Below are positions 22,160 to 35,700 of a stretch of DNA of 64,000 bases, one piece after another. The notes under the pieces are model-generated. The model had not been told where the DNA came from. It worked only from the letters and a program-made list of their open reading frames with translations, and made no database searches. Source of the stretch: Phaffia rhodozyma (taxonomy: Eukaryota > Basidiomycota > Tremellomycetes > Cystofilobasidiales > Mrakiaceae); contig JACGZH010000005.1 in assembly GCA_014706385.1 (NCBI GenBank), forward strand, positions 806,001 to 870,000, read 5' to 3'. The translations under genes were made by a program, and so were the position numbers. Position 1 is the first letter of the stretch; each line of letters begins with the position of its first letter.

Positions 22160-25100
22160 TCACTCCTCCCTCTCGTGTTTCTCCGTAGCAGCAGCCAGTA
22201 GCTCATCGAACCGACCACTCTTCTCACACATCCCTCGGAAGATCGCGTCCTCGCCTGCAGGCTTCTGCAGTAATTCATACGGAGATGCACTACACATACA
22301 CAGACAGACACAAACAAATGACGATATTAGGTACAGTCGCGCCGAAGCAGTATAGGCGGGACAGACAAGATAAAACACGTACAACTCCTTTAGGTGACCA
22401 TGATCGAGAACAAGTCTGTTTGTATGATATGAAGACAATGCTCACTGTCAGTTCAATGGCTTTCTCAACTCGCTGAGAGTTGTCCAAAGCCAGCAAAGAG
22501 GCGCAGGCGAGGCGAAAAACAAGTAAAACTCACAATCGATCATAGTCAATAACTGAGGATAGCCGATGGGCAATCTGATAGTGCAGCACGAGACAAGTAG
22601 ACCAACATCAGGCTGTACGTTAATACTGATCACAAATACAAACACACATAAAAGCACATCAAGTCGACTGACAGTAATGAGACACGAATCTTTGAACTCC
22701 TCCCGGATCGTCTTTTGAAGGATAGTATCCGTCTCAAAGTCGACACTAAAGATAGTGAATAGATGAAAGGATAAAAGCGAAGAAACAAAGAAAACACCGA
22801 TGATCGGTGAGAGGCGTTAGCCGTGGGCCCTTCTGACCCATCCTGTCGAACTTGAAAGAAACTTACCTAGCAGTCGCCTCGTCCATGATGATAATCGACG
22901 AGTTTCTCAAGAGCGCCTGAAAAAGTGAAGCGGAAACGAAGCCAACCGGATAAACAACGTAAATGTCAGGAATGACGGGTTGGCACCGTCAACAGCCATC
23001 GATCGGGAACTGATCACTTACTCGGCACATAGCCAAGAGCTGCCTTTGGCCCTGGGAGAAGTTTGCGCCGCCCGCACTGAAGCAGCGGCGTCAAAACAGC
23101 AGGAGTGGGTAGAATTGGGTCAGCTAGCTGTGCACAGGATGATATTAATATAACATGCGATGAAGTAGTCGCTTACCTGACTTCGGTATCGAGCGTAATT
23201 TTGGCTCGAACAGTATTTGACACAATACTGTTGGCTTTCGCTGCCTCTTCATCTCCTTCCTTTCCTTTGCCCTGTCCGAGTTTTACCAAGTTTGAATTAG
23301 ACGGCACTCGGCTCGGCGCAACCGACTTGGTGTTTCCAAGCTGCACCCGCTCGAGCGCATCAAGCAGAGCTGAGTCGTCATGCTCCTTGAACGGATCCAA
23401 GTTTTCTCGGATGGTACCTACATACGTTCAAACACAACATTTTGAAAATACACACATATAGCAAAGGAGGCCATATTAGTCTTTACTATCACCTCAATCG
23501 TGGTGCTTGATGAGCTCCGACTAGATCAAATGGACAGGCCCTTACCAGAGAACAGAACAGCATCTTGAGGAATTATCGTGATCCGAGACCGCAGGTCCTC
23601 TAGGCCAATCGAGGCAATGTCGATACCATCGATCACGATCTTGCCGCTCGTAGGTTCAGAGAATCTCAAGAGCGACATCCCTAGCGTCGGTTTTCCAGAC
23701 CCTGTCCGGCCGATCAGACCTACCTTCTCTCTTGGTTTGATGTCAAATGAGATACCATGAATAACAGACGGCAGCTCCGGAGCATAAGAAATAACAAGAT
23801 CTTCCACGTGGATCAACGTCTCGGATGAATGGCTCGGCCAATATGCAGGAGGTCGGTTGCTCTCAATGACAGCAGGGGACTCCTGAGGCAGGTGAAGATA
23901 TTCCTCGACTCGTTCAACAGAATTGAGGTCCATCTCCAGTTGACTCCAGAAACGACAAAGCCAGTAAACAGCCTGCACAAATCCTTGAGAGCTCAAGATC
24001 GCCATTCCACCCCATCCACCAGAGACTCCCCTTCCCAAAGCCAGCAGAGAAGTCACAAAGACGGACAATCCACCCAGGCAGTCAAATCGAACCAGCAGCC
24101 ATCGATTCAGCATCCAGATGAAGTAGAAGCACGACTGCGACTTGTCAAACTGGGATTGGAGGCCTTCCATGAATCGAATCTCACTTGAAAACGCTCGAAT
24201 AGTCACCACACCTTCAAGTGTCTCGGAGAAACCACTGAAGATTGGGGATCGCGCTGTAGCTTCCATCCTTCGAAGGTCGCGACCACAACGGATGTAAGCT
24301 ACACTGAGTCGCCAGTATGCGTAAGAGAGGAAAGCGGCTGGAAGAAGGAAGGGAGGGACAATGCTCGCAACCAAGAAGAGAGCTCCAACCAAACTCAAGC
24401 TGTAACTGGCAACAACTCTGAGAGATTGGGCTAGCTGAGTGTCGATAGTCTCTTGATCTCTGGAGAATCGATTGACAATTCTTCCGGAAGGGGTCGTGTC
24501 AAACCATCGGGTGGTCGACCGTACTACGCTCTTCAGCATCTCGTTGTGCAGAATTTTCGATGCCCGATAAGCTCCGTAGTATCCGACAGTCGCCTGGAGA
24601 ACAGAGAGTGCCGCAGTAGCGAGAGTAATCATTGAGTAGATGCCTAGATAGTAGAGTGGATGGCTGTCGGCCGACGGCCGAGCTAAAGCCGTAAGCGCTC
24701 CGTAAGCAATTGATTGGGATGCAGACATATTCAATCCGGCCGGTAGGTAGAATGAAGACTGAGATGTATGGATTTCATAACCATTGCTGAAGGCGGATGG
24801 ATGATCGACCGCAGAAACATGATGACTGGCGACAAATTCGGAGTGAGGTCGCTTAGGAGAATCAGAGTACGCGTTCGTCCATTCCTTGATCCACCACCTT
24901 TCAATGATGGCTGCGTTTGCGGCAACCAGGAGTAGAGCGATGTTGACCGCCCAAATCTTGTAGGAGCTAGCCTCAAAGTAAACCTTGTAGGTCTTCCACT
25001 GCACGTTTCCGACCTCCCGTTCCTCATCTTTAACCATTTTCCGCGCATCCTTCTTTGGCTCGGCAGTTTTATTAGTGGTCTCATCGACTTCAGCCGCATC

Positions 25101-28100
25101 GGTTGGCTTCTCTGCGGTCTCGGCGTCGGATACGACAGCGGCCTCGTCTAGCACTTCCGTCTTCTCGGTCGCAATGATTGCAGCAAGATGTCCTGCTGCC
25201 CGGAGCTCATCGATTGTCCCTTGAGCTTCGATCCTACCATCGACAATGCGGACCAGTGAGTTGGCGATCGGAAGTAGTAGCTCGACATGGTGAGACACGA
25301 TGATCACCGTTCGGTTTGCGCACAATGGTCCTGCAAGACAGTCAGTAACCAGCGAGGCAGCAGTATGGGAGTCGACGGCGGCAAGAGGATCATCGAGTAG
25401 GACATGCTTGGCTCGAGAGTAGATAGCACGTGCGAGTGCAACACGAGCTTTCTGCCCACCTGAGAGACTGACACCTTTTGCTCCAATCTCAGTACTGTCT
25501 CCGTCCTCTAGCATTTTTAGATCGGGTACTAGGCAGCACGCTTGGACGACGTCGGCGTACCGTTTCTCATCCAGCGGTGAGCCAAAGAGAATGTTGTCCT
25601 TAATCGACATATTTTGCAGCCACGCTGTTTGTCCAGCATAGCTGACTGAGTTTGTAAGCCCGTACTTGTCGACGGTCGCAGTATCCTTCGGAAGAAGTAC
25701 GTTTCCCTTGATGATCTCCATCTCACCCAATAGTGCGTACAACAGCGCACTCTTGCCCGCACCCGTTGATCCAGTGATGACGGTAAGCTGCCCGGTTGGG
25801 AAGACGAATGACAGATCCGTCAGCTCGAATCGAACGAGCTCGTTCTCAGCAGCGGTCGACTCGAGAGTAGCTACTACAGTGGAGGAGTCCGATGTAGGAG
25901 GTGTAGAGGCAGCAGAAGCGGTGGCAGGCGCGGCACTAGCGGTCTTGGAAGCATCAGATACAGTGGTATCACCGGTAGTCCATCGGAAGGTGCCTCCAAT
26001 GAAACCAATCTTTTCATCCTTCGGGTCCCGCAAATTCGGATTCTCGGCCATCTTCAGAGAGGACACAAAATCGGGGACCTCTTCTTCCTGAAGGAAATCG
26101 TCGATACCTGTCGTATATTTGGACAATTCGTCAGCAACACAAGATGAACTAGAGACATAAATGAGCAGGCCAGAACGAACGTTTGATTGCAACATGGCTA
26201 AATTCGATACAGAATGTAAATTTTGGTCAGCAAATGGAAGCATCCTCCATACATAAGCATATTAGGAAATGAATTTACTTACGTCTGTAGGAGAGAAACC
26301 ACAAACATAGGAATACTAATTCAAAAGAAAGGATACCAGGCATCAATGCTCGATTACTCAATCTCAATTTTCAACAATGTCTCTCCTTCGTACGCTACTA
26401 AATGTGACATACATATTCAAAGGGCCCCCTTGTAGTTTTAGTTACATATAACGGCAAGAGAAAGTTGTGTTGAGATTCAGTTTTCACATATTGTCAGCTT
26501 TATTGACGATGGAAGACTCAAGAGGCGGAAGACACTTACGGAGCATCGAGAACAAAGAAAGGGAAGTAAAGGCGACTCCGATCGTTAATTCACCCTTCTC
26601 GAGTTTGATGAATGACACTGTATCGGATCGTACAAAGCCCAATTTAAGAATCTTTGCAACACTCTTTAGAATGTTCCAGATAGAACGAAAGAGAAGATGA
26701 GGAAAACAAGCTTACAGAAGGAGATGATCGTGACCCTGGTTTACCACAAACAAGATCGATCATCCAATCAGCCAATTGATCAGACTCAACTCAAGTTTTG
26801 TCCAACTAGATTCAAACAACGACTTACAGCATAGGTGTGACATTCCAGAGGATAGTGAAGTAGATTGAATTTACACGATCCCGGACCATGACATTCAACT
26901 CTTCTTGTCGAATATCCGTCACCCGTTTGGTCCATTGTTTCTCCCAAGCAAAGAACTTGATGAACTTGATTGCGCCAATCAACTCACTGGTTTTCATGTA
27001 CAACCATGACAAGGCGATAGTAAGTCAAAGCTTAGGTTGAACGAAGAGGAAAGAGAAACAAAGCACGTACTTCATTACATTCAGTCGCTTATCTCTAGCC
27101 GCAAGAAGTGCTTTGTTAATCTATTCCATATCAACATTGTTATTAGAGTTCTTGTTTTGAATATCCCTAAGCTTCTTAAGAAGAGAACAACAAAGCAGAG
27201 AGGACTAACCTCGACGTTCCTCTTGGAAATTATCGTGTTTAAAGGCATGACTGCTACCAAAACGAACATTCCGGCAAAGGCGGACCAGGAGAGCATACTA
27301 AGCGACAGATTATATTGAAAACATCAGTGATTAATTTGTAAAGATCAAGGAGATAGTTGTAAATACTAACGAACCTATACAAGAAAGCACAGCATACGAC
27401 GATCTCGAAAGGTGCTGGGTGAGAAGAATGCAAGCATTCAAGCTATTAGACTAGAGTTCCTCTGAAAAGTAGAAGTTATTAACTAACCTCCGTAAAGCAT
27501 ATAAAGTCCGGAAATAGCATTCCCAATTCTTCGATGAGAAGCGCACGACGATAAAGAAGCACTCAGGTCAGAGGTAGGAAGAGAAGCGAGAATGCGCGAG
27601 GTAAACATACCTGTTCGTGTCTCCAGACATGAGATTGACGATCTTTCCAGTTCCAGCCGACCCCTTGCTCTCAGAGACACCAGATTTGTCTTTTCGTTTC
27701 AGAGCCTGTCCAATGTGACGTTATTAATATCGATAGAACAGAGCATTGAGGGTTTTAGGCATACGGAACAAAGAGTATGATAGAGAGATATGTGATAACA
27801 AACCTTTTCATAGATTGCACTAGCTAGCTGGTTTTTTATCCTGACCGACGCCCTCCTCGAGAACCAGAGATGGTTCAAGTCTGACTGAGCTTTAAGGATG
27901 GTGGCTATCAATGCCAGAGTGGCGTACACGTATGCTGAAGAAAGCTTTTTAGGGGTTGGAGCCGCGAGCGCCTCGATGATTCGCTTGATGAAGAACGGTG
28001 CCGCGCTTTAAGAGTGAATGTAGATCAACGGAATATTGCATTCAGGACCGGACGATAGCACCCTCGACAAGGCGAAGTTCGAAGAAACAATAACGCAAAC

Positions 28101-29409
28101 CAGAGACCAGACTCACTAGTTGAGCATGATTGACAGGAACGTTAATAAAAGATCTAGCAAGAGATCGAATCCGTGCGCCTTCAAAAGCCGCTGCAACAGG
28201 CTGGATCCACGAATCGTCTTGAACTTGGCATACAGAGGTTGAGATCGCTGAGTAGGAGATAGCATGTAAACATCGTCATCTTTCAGATATCCAGACGAGC
28301 CTGCATTTCAAAGACGGTCCCAGGTCAAAATTGTATGCGAGAGAAATAGGTGAAAGTATATGCGCTATGTAAGAAAACGTACCTCGCTTGATCAAAGGCT
28401 TGACCCAATTGAACGTGATCCAGTCCCATACACTGCACCCGTCCTCTGGACTGCTCCCCATTCCACCCGTTTGGTTGGCCTCTGCTTTTCGCTCTTCCTC
28501 GTACGATGCCGGCACTGATTCTACTGGAAGAGAGAGCGATACTGCGACGAGCACAGCCGATAGCGTCGCCGATAGAGCTGTCAAGATCTCCGTCGACCGA
28601 GCAATCACCGGCTCGTGAGGTACGGGTGGAAGTATTGATAGTTTGAAGAGCGCCGTTAGCAGAGTGAGCAAGCTAGGATGTCGAAAGAGAGGCAAGTGAT
28701 CAACATTCATTGATGTGGTCTCCTAGACACACCCACAGAAGAGAAGACCACGAACGACGCGATGAGCTGGAGAGCATGGAAGACGACGATTGTCGGGTAA
28801 GGAGTCGGTCTAGGTCGAAGAATAGGATAAGTCGCAGCATATAGCTAAGATTGAATAGTATGGAAACCCAGAGATGAAGGCGACGAGAACGAGAGAAGAT
28901 CAGTCTTCTGGGCTTTCAGTCCAGCCAATAAGGAGAGAAGGAGCGACTGAAGCCAGACGAAACAGTCCGGCACTGTCCTGAGCGAACTCGACAATCACAA
29001 ATTCATGTTGAGCTAGACTTACCCAGCAGCACCCCAGCACGATATCTACCCAGAAGGCCCCTCCATCAAGGCCACTCAAGGCTTTCCATCCAGCTCGGCA
29101 TCCATAAACGAGGGCAAAGGCAAGGCCTCCAGTAGCGAGAATAGCAGCCTTCCAGATGGGAACTCCTCGTTTGTTAGGCTGATCCGGGTAAAGTTCTTGG
29201 AGAGTCAGGTCTCGACCGACATATTCAAGCGGCAGAGTGATGAGGTAATGATAAGCGAATCGAGGAAGTATTCGGGGAAACGACAGCAGTAAAGGCACGA
29301 CGAATAGCACGATGACTGAGGGAATGAGGTGAACGTAGATCGACCTGAACTCGTCAGACAGTATCGGGGATGAATCAGAAGAAACCAAGGCAGGATCCAT
29401 CTCTGCCAT
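22160..29409 (-). CDS. ABCC-type (MRP/YOR1-like) full-length ABC transporter
   Basis: A full ABC exporter of subfamily C, probably in the plasma or vacuolar membrane, expected to move conjugated or amphipathic substrates. ATG 29409 opens MAEMDPALVSSDSSPILSDE, followed by an N-terminal hydrophobic region, then TMD1. NBD1 has Walker A GSTGAGKSALL (about 25744–25772), signature LSGGQKARVALARA and Walker B VLLDDPLAAVD, where Asp replaces the catalytic Glu as usual in ABCC NBD1. TMD2 includes TTRWFDTTPSGRIVNRFSRD. NBD2 has GRTGSGKPTLGMSLLRF, signature FSQGQRQLLAMCRALLR, Walker B IIIMDEATASVD and an H-loop in LITIAHRLSSVIDYDRL after splicing. The NBD2 Walker A carries Pro where Ser/Thr should bind Mg. 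The C-terminus ends TEKHEREE, TGA 22160–22162. More than ten introns are present. The substrate cannot be told from sequence. Confidence 0.92.
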
Positions 29410-29769
29410 GGTAAAGATAACCTAAGTTTCGATTGTTGGGGATGAGAATGATATTGGAGATGAGAACCAAGACAAGATGGAGATTTAAACAAGGTACGGA
29501 TGTGCTACTAGATAAGGTTCGATGTAGTTTTCGTCAACGTGGAAAGAATTATCCGCGTGTATATGTTTTTATCGCCTGGCGGATTTGTCCGGTGCACAGT
29601 AGAAATGACGAGCCAGAATCTTTCGCCATCAGAGACTCTTTCTGCTCCAGTCACCATGAAGGCTTGTAGCATTGATGATCGTAGGCAGCAACGATGATCT
29701 GCCGGTCTAAAAATGGAGGAGAGAAGAACAAGCAGAAAAAAGCACAAGGGCACAAAAGCATGTATTATA
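29410..29769. other. Intergenic, ABC transporter promoter and USP 3' end
   Basis: Holds the upstream region of the ABC transporter (minus strand) and the 3' UTR of the deubiquitinase. Nothing else identifiable. Confidence 0.5.
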
Positions 29770-32230
29770 TCACTTCTTTCCCTTCAGCCCTTTTGATAAC
29801 TTCTTGCCGCCCATCTGTACAGCAAATCCTTTCCCTCCCCGGGAAAGCCCATATGGGTCCTTTAGATGGCCTTTTCTATGTTTTTTTCCACGTACTGGGT
29901 GACCGTTTTCATTTGGTCCTCCAACGAAAGAAGGTCGAGCAGAGGCAGGAAAAGAGCCAGAGTCCGAGGAATGTCGGTTGTGTTTCTTGCCTTGTCCGTG
30001 GCCATTTCCGTTTCCGTTTATCAAAACCCCGTTGATCTTCGGAGACGCAGAGATAGGCTTCGGGACCTCTTCGCTTCCATCACTCTGATCCTCATCCTCA
30101 TCCTCATCAGAACTATCTTTCTCTATTGACTTTTCGGTATCTTCCTTCTCCAATGCTCGCTGACCGAGCTCGACCTTCCTCTTTTTACTGGGACCGCCGG
30201 CTGAAGTTGAATTAATCGTCTGGAGCAGAGCGTCCCCCTTCTCTCGAACGTAGAACAACACGTATGCGTCTCGAAGACCAAGCGGTGGTTTTCCGATAGA
30301 GCTCACATACGAGTCGTCCATGTTGTGCCAAGAAGATCCATCGGTCGACAACACTCGGGCAGTGTAGTGACCAGAGTGAGGACCGGACCCAGAATGGCAC
30401 ACTACTCCGTACAGTTTGTAACGTGCACCAGACTAAGAATAATAAGCCTAAGTCAGCAAATTGAACGGGAAACCAGTTCAGACAAAGCGAACTAGACGGA
30501 AGATGATACGAACTTCTCCTTTGCTCATATATGGACCAAGGTCCAACGATTTATCATACTGGATCATCTCTCCAATCTTGCCTCCCATTGGGGTAAATCG
30601 CTTGAGGTGCACGACCAACGCTTTCGGAGTAGACTGAATCGTCAACTGTTTGCTGGCAACCACTAAAGTCTTGCACCTATCGGTCGGACAGAGCAAGAAC
30701 AGACACGAGCCACAAACCAATCAGACACCATCGTTTGTTGACACTTGGTCTGAAGAATACAAGAGAAGATATAGCGCGGGACCGGACAAACTTTTCGCAT
30801 TTGTACTTGTTGTTTCCGTCTAATCGATCTGGCTTGATAAATCGTTCAAATGCGTTTCGTACGCTCCCACAGTTCTTTACCTCCACACTCAGATCCAAGA
30901 ACGCGTCGAACGTATCCGAATTGTGATGGCATTTGTGGCACGTCACTCTGGACCGGAGTCGACCACCAAATAGCTGGTGAACGGACGTCGTGTACTTCAG
31001 CTCCGCCGGGATTTTACTGCGAGTCGAAAACGTTATATAGTTTAGAAAGAGGGAGCTAATGACTGACAGCCAACATTTAGCTTACTTTGGTTCTCCATGC
31101 GGAGCAAGAGCAGCGTTCTGAAGACCGTCGACCAAGAAACGAAGAAACTCGTGCGAGTCTTCTTGCCTTCCCAATCGAAGATGTCGGGCGATTTCTTTGA
31201 ATTGGAGGAAAGAGAATTCAAAATGGATAAGAGCAGTGATGAGTTGACACGTTAGCATCATGGAAACCCTCTTCGAACCAGGAGACTAGAGCGATGCACT
31301 CTTCTTTAGCAAGTAAACCCTGGAACCTGAGAAGGAATCGCTCACTTTTCAAGTTCTTCGTAATCACAGACGGGTTATACGATCCTTGGTTTGGTCGAAG
31401 GAAAGAGTACTGATACACGGCCTTGAGCGAACAGGCTACACAAAATCCGTCACTCTTTGGGTTCCTCTTAACTGGGCCTGCATACCGAACAGTAGCCATG
31501 GACACAGGGAAGGAAGAAAATGTTCAACAGTTTAGCTTCGCTGCGACTCTGGCACTATCTGATGCTCAATATAGGGCATACTCTATTCGGGCATACGTAT
31601 GCTACAGAAGAGAAATTGCGACAGTCAACAAACGTACATTGTGCAGGCTCGTGTTCAAACAACAATGGTCCCAACCCAGGCGTGTGGATGACGCATTGAA
31701 GAACGGAGTTTAGATAGCACGTATTCCCAACATTGTTGAACCCAGGGCCAATAGGTCTGCTTCCGGGAACGAATCCGAGCTGGACGATTCCCTGGTAGAG
31801 AGATTTAGGATTATGCGGTCGAGTAACCGAAGAGGTGGAAGGGAGAGAAGGTAACTTAGAGGTAGAAGCGGTTGCGTTTCCATTGGACTATAAGACGTTG
31901 ACCGTCGAGACATAACATCGTCGAACACACTTTCAGTTGAGCCTCTCTACTGATGGCTACTTAAGCTTGGAAACCAAATTACTGATAGAGAGTCCGAAGC
32001 AAACGACATACACTGTTTGCAACAGGCAAAGGGTTCACCTCAATCCAACCTTTTCCCTTAGGGTCAATGATAGCAGCATCCGCTCCTGTAGGTTGAGCGA
32101 ACTCTCTGAACTCGACAGGCTCTGCCAACAGAGCTTTTAGTGCTCCATTGTTCTCTATCGTACCGTTAGACTGACCTCCAAGTAAGAGTACGCTTGGTAC
32201 ATGTTGAGAGGAAGACACGCTGGTAGCCAT
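29770..32230 (-). CDS. Ubiquitin-specific protease (USP36/USP42-like)
   Basis: A cysteine protease of the USP family that removes ubiquitin from substrates. ATG 32230 opens MATSVSSSQHVPSVLLLGGQ. The catalytic Cys box is PGFNNVGNTCYLNSVLQCV (Cys codon 31717–31719), followed by LGRQEDSHEFLRFLVDGLQ, the Cys-pair finger VTCHKCHHNSDTFD with YKCEKC, and PKALVVHLKRF. The His box is GPHSGHYTARVLS (about 30355–30390) with WHNMDDSYVSSI, and the domain closes with DAYVLFYVRE. A Lys-rich, acidic and Gly/Lys-rich tail ends KKLSKGLKGKK, which suits a nucleolar location as in USP36, though that is inference. The last exon is long and several introns lie upstream. It is tandem with the ABC transporter and PSY2 on the minus strand. 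Confidence 0.93.
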
Positions 32231-32759
32231 TGAGTCTAGGAGTATTGGCAATGAAGGAAGGGAAGGGGGAGGCGAGAACCAAGGGAGCAGCCAGCGAAGG
32301 AGTAAATGGCGAATCGGGATAAGTTCACTCAACTAACTTTCCTATCTATGGAGGGAAAAAGGAAGATGAGACAGATTGGACGTAGAACGAGCACCGGAAG
32401 CCCAACGTGTTAGGATGATGAATAGGTTATGGCGTGTCGACGACGGAGGGAGAGAAAGGTAAGGTGATAAAATTGACATTCGGTCGGCTACGCGCGAAAC
32501 GTCAACGGCCAGATGAATATTGTATTATTATTTTTGGTCTTTGCTTGTGATATTCTGTGTAACACGTCACTAACTATGGAGACATCACCGCATTATCATA
32601 ATGTACAATTCTCTCAAACAGATGAACACAGAATGCAGGTAACATGCGATGGAAGAGCGAACTATGTAGATATAAACAGTTTATAGGAAAAAGAGGGAAA
32701 GAGAAAAAGAACTCCGTGAGCAAGAAGATGGTCAAATGAACCCTGTTAAAATAATTGTC
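32231..32759. other. Intergenic, USP promoter and PSY2 3' end
   Basis: Upstream region of the USP gene plus the A/T-rich 3' region of PSY2. No open frame or repeat of note. Confidence 0.5.
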
Positions 32760-35700
32760 CTACTTCCCTCCTCCCGCCCCTCCAAATTTAAAACTCTTCA
32801 GACTGAACCGGAGCTTGTTCGAAGCCTTACTGGCCTCTTTAGCAAGTGAACCAGCCGTTGTCGAGGCTGGCATTGTCGATTCTACCAAATCAGATCTTGA
32901 CCCCGAGACCCCTGTCGGCTCCTTCCCATCCCTTGGCTTTTTGGCCGTCACAGCCGAGCTCTCTCCCTTCATAGAAGAAATTCCTCCAACCCGCTTGTGA
33001 CCCTTACTACCCGAAACATTCCCAGCTAGAAGCCCGCCCAAGCCGTCCAACCCATCATCCTCCTCCTCTTCTCTCCGTCGTTTCTCACTCATTCGCAGAG
33101 TAACGCCTTCAATCTTCTCCGGAGAGTCTAGCTGAGGTGTTGAAGACGAGGCATCCCTTGGTTCCAGAGGACCGATTACTTCTTCATCAGAATCATCGTC
33201 GCCGTATCCAAGATCGAGACCTTTCCCTTTTGATGTAGTTGATGAGGAAGAAGAATTCGAGGCCGAGTCAGATGCTGAGGTGTCTTCAGATGATGCAGGA
33301 GTGAATGTGATAGACGGTTGCGACTCGGTTGTATGGACGCGTTGACGCTTTCGTTTAGGTGCTAGCGAAGACAGTGATCGGGTTAAGGGAGAGGCTGGTA
33401 GACCAGGGGAAGTCGAAGAGGGTCCGCTTTCTTCATCAGATTCTCGGAAGTAGTCTTCCTCTTCTCGATCGGTGCGTCGTCTGGTGATTCAGAAGAAGAA
33501 CGCAGATATTAGCTTGAATGACAGGAAGACATGAATGTGACTCAAGAAACAGACATGTGAGAAACATGTTGAAGACGTACTTTGATTCCTCGGGAGCTGA
33601 ACGTGAATCCAACAAAACAGGCGGGGGCTCATTATTGGCTTCCCATTTTTGTATCAAACCTTCGAAGCAACCCCTCAACACCCTTCTTGACGACAAAAGT
33701 CGAATTCTATCTCCATGTCGGCTCATCAAGTGATCAAGGATGACCTTGATATTTTCCTAGTATATACCAAACAAGCCATCGTTAATTATCTGGGACAATA
33801 GTCTTTGAGAGGCTTTCGATAGGTAGAAGATAGTCTTACTTTACGTATGTACTCAAACAGTTCTAAGCAGGCCGAGCTCAACATGTTGTCTCGCGGAGAC
33901 TCTAATGCTGATAGCTCCAACACGGGTGCAAATACATCCCCTTTGTTGAGATATCGATACATGAAATGTGTGTGGACCTTTAGACAAGCGCGGAAGAACC
34001 TGATCGCAGCTGAGACAGGACAGAGAAAATAAAAGTGGAAAGACGATTAACACTCACTCGAATGAAACATGAAACGGTATGAAGCAGAGGAACGAAAATA
34101 GGATTAACTTACCATGTCGTAAAGGCTTATCTCTAGCACTCAGTAAGCAGCCCACTTTGAAGTTCATCGTTCCGGAAAGAATGAAGTATTGGCTTCTATG
34201 TCCGTGGTTCTCCACCATGAATGACAGCAGGTCACACAGGTGAAGTAACAGTGGTGTCTCTTCTGTCGTCAAGACCAATGATGACTCTATTGAAGACACA
34301 GGTATAGTTAGAGATAAGCACTTATAGACAGTTAGTTCTCAACAAATGCAAACCAGATTTTCTTCGAAGAAGAAACACCAACTCACTTTTGAGTGTTTCA
34401 AAATCTGGTAGCGAGGATAGAGGCTGCATTAAGGACTCTACACAGCTCTCATAAAAGTATGTCAGGAAAGCCTCCGCCACAGGGCCATCTTTTACAGGCC
34501 CTCTGCTTGTCATCTAGTGACAACCAAAAGAGAAGTTACAACGAGAAGAGAGAGTTAGAACGCTTGAGACACGTTACCGAGAACAAGGAATGGACAACAA
34601 ACTCACCGAGCCTGTATCCGACTCTCCAGTATCTAAAAGTTGCCTCAGTCCATCTGCCAGCTGACTTCTCAAGCCTCCCTTCGGTATTTGGGCCCCATCT
34701 TTCCCTAACAAGAGCTTGATGATCTCAAGTACCAGGGTTGTCTGTGCTTCGCCTCTTTCGAACTTATCTGCCTCTTTGAGAATGATATTCCGGACTGAGC
34801 CAGGATCGTGATCTAGACAATGAGTCAACATTTCGATTGCCGCGTTCGGAACTGAATCTAAATCTTCGGGCAAGCTAGAAGCAGAAGGTGAAGGAGAACT
34901 TGTGGTCTTGTTCGATTCTATATCCGATTTCGTCTGAGGCCGACTGGCTGAAGATCCAAAAGAGAACGCCCATTCTAGGACGGGGACGAGGCCTCTGTCA
35001 AGCAATGTTCTCACTAACTGCGTCCGAGCCGGTAGCGGAATGTTTTTCGACATGAGCAACAGCTGATGAAGGAGAAGAACAATCTCGCGCTTATGCGTTC
35101 GGACGTCCGGCGCTTCCGGTGGTGTTGGCGATCCTGCAGGCGAGGGCTCTAGCCCGGGCACGATCTCATCGCCTTCCGATCGGAATTCCATCACCTTCCT
35201 ATCGGCAGGTGTACTTATACTCTGAGCTTTGGTTTTGCCGACGAATGGCATGAAGATCTCTTGGAGCAAGTTATCGTTGCTCTGCATGTGTTGGACGATA
35301 TCGTTTTGGTTGAAGAATATGAATGAGTTGAGCATGTTGAACGTCGAATCCTCGAGTGACCTAGCGAGGACGACGTCTTTAAGGAAGAGAAGGCGGTAAG
35401 TTTGATGGATCTTGATGTGAACGCCTTCGTTTTTGATGGCAACAGGTTCTCGGAATTTGGATGTGGCCGCCAAGAAATCTCGATATGACGCCTTGAGAGT
35501 TGGAAACTCAGGATCATCTAGTTTCAGGACCATACACAACGAATATAACCAGTCAATATCAACTTGTCCGAGTTTGCCGCATCATAAGATCCAAACTCAC
35601 ACTCTAGGAGCCCGACTACACCAGGAAACATGTCTTCTTCAAGTATTAATTCTACCACACTAGTATCGTTGATGTACACTATCAATCCAGGAAGGAAAGG

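Noticed and set aside
21877..22317. 146-codon minus frame across the right inverted-repeat arm
   Set aside because: Begins with a non-ATG codon, spans the transporter stop codon and repeat, no similarity.
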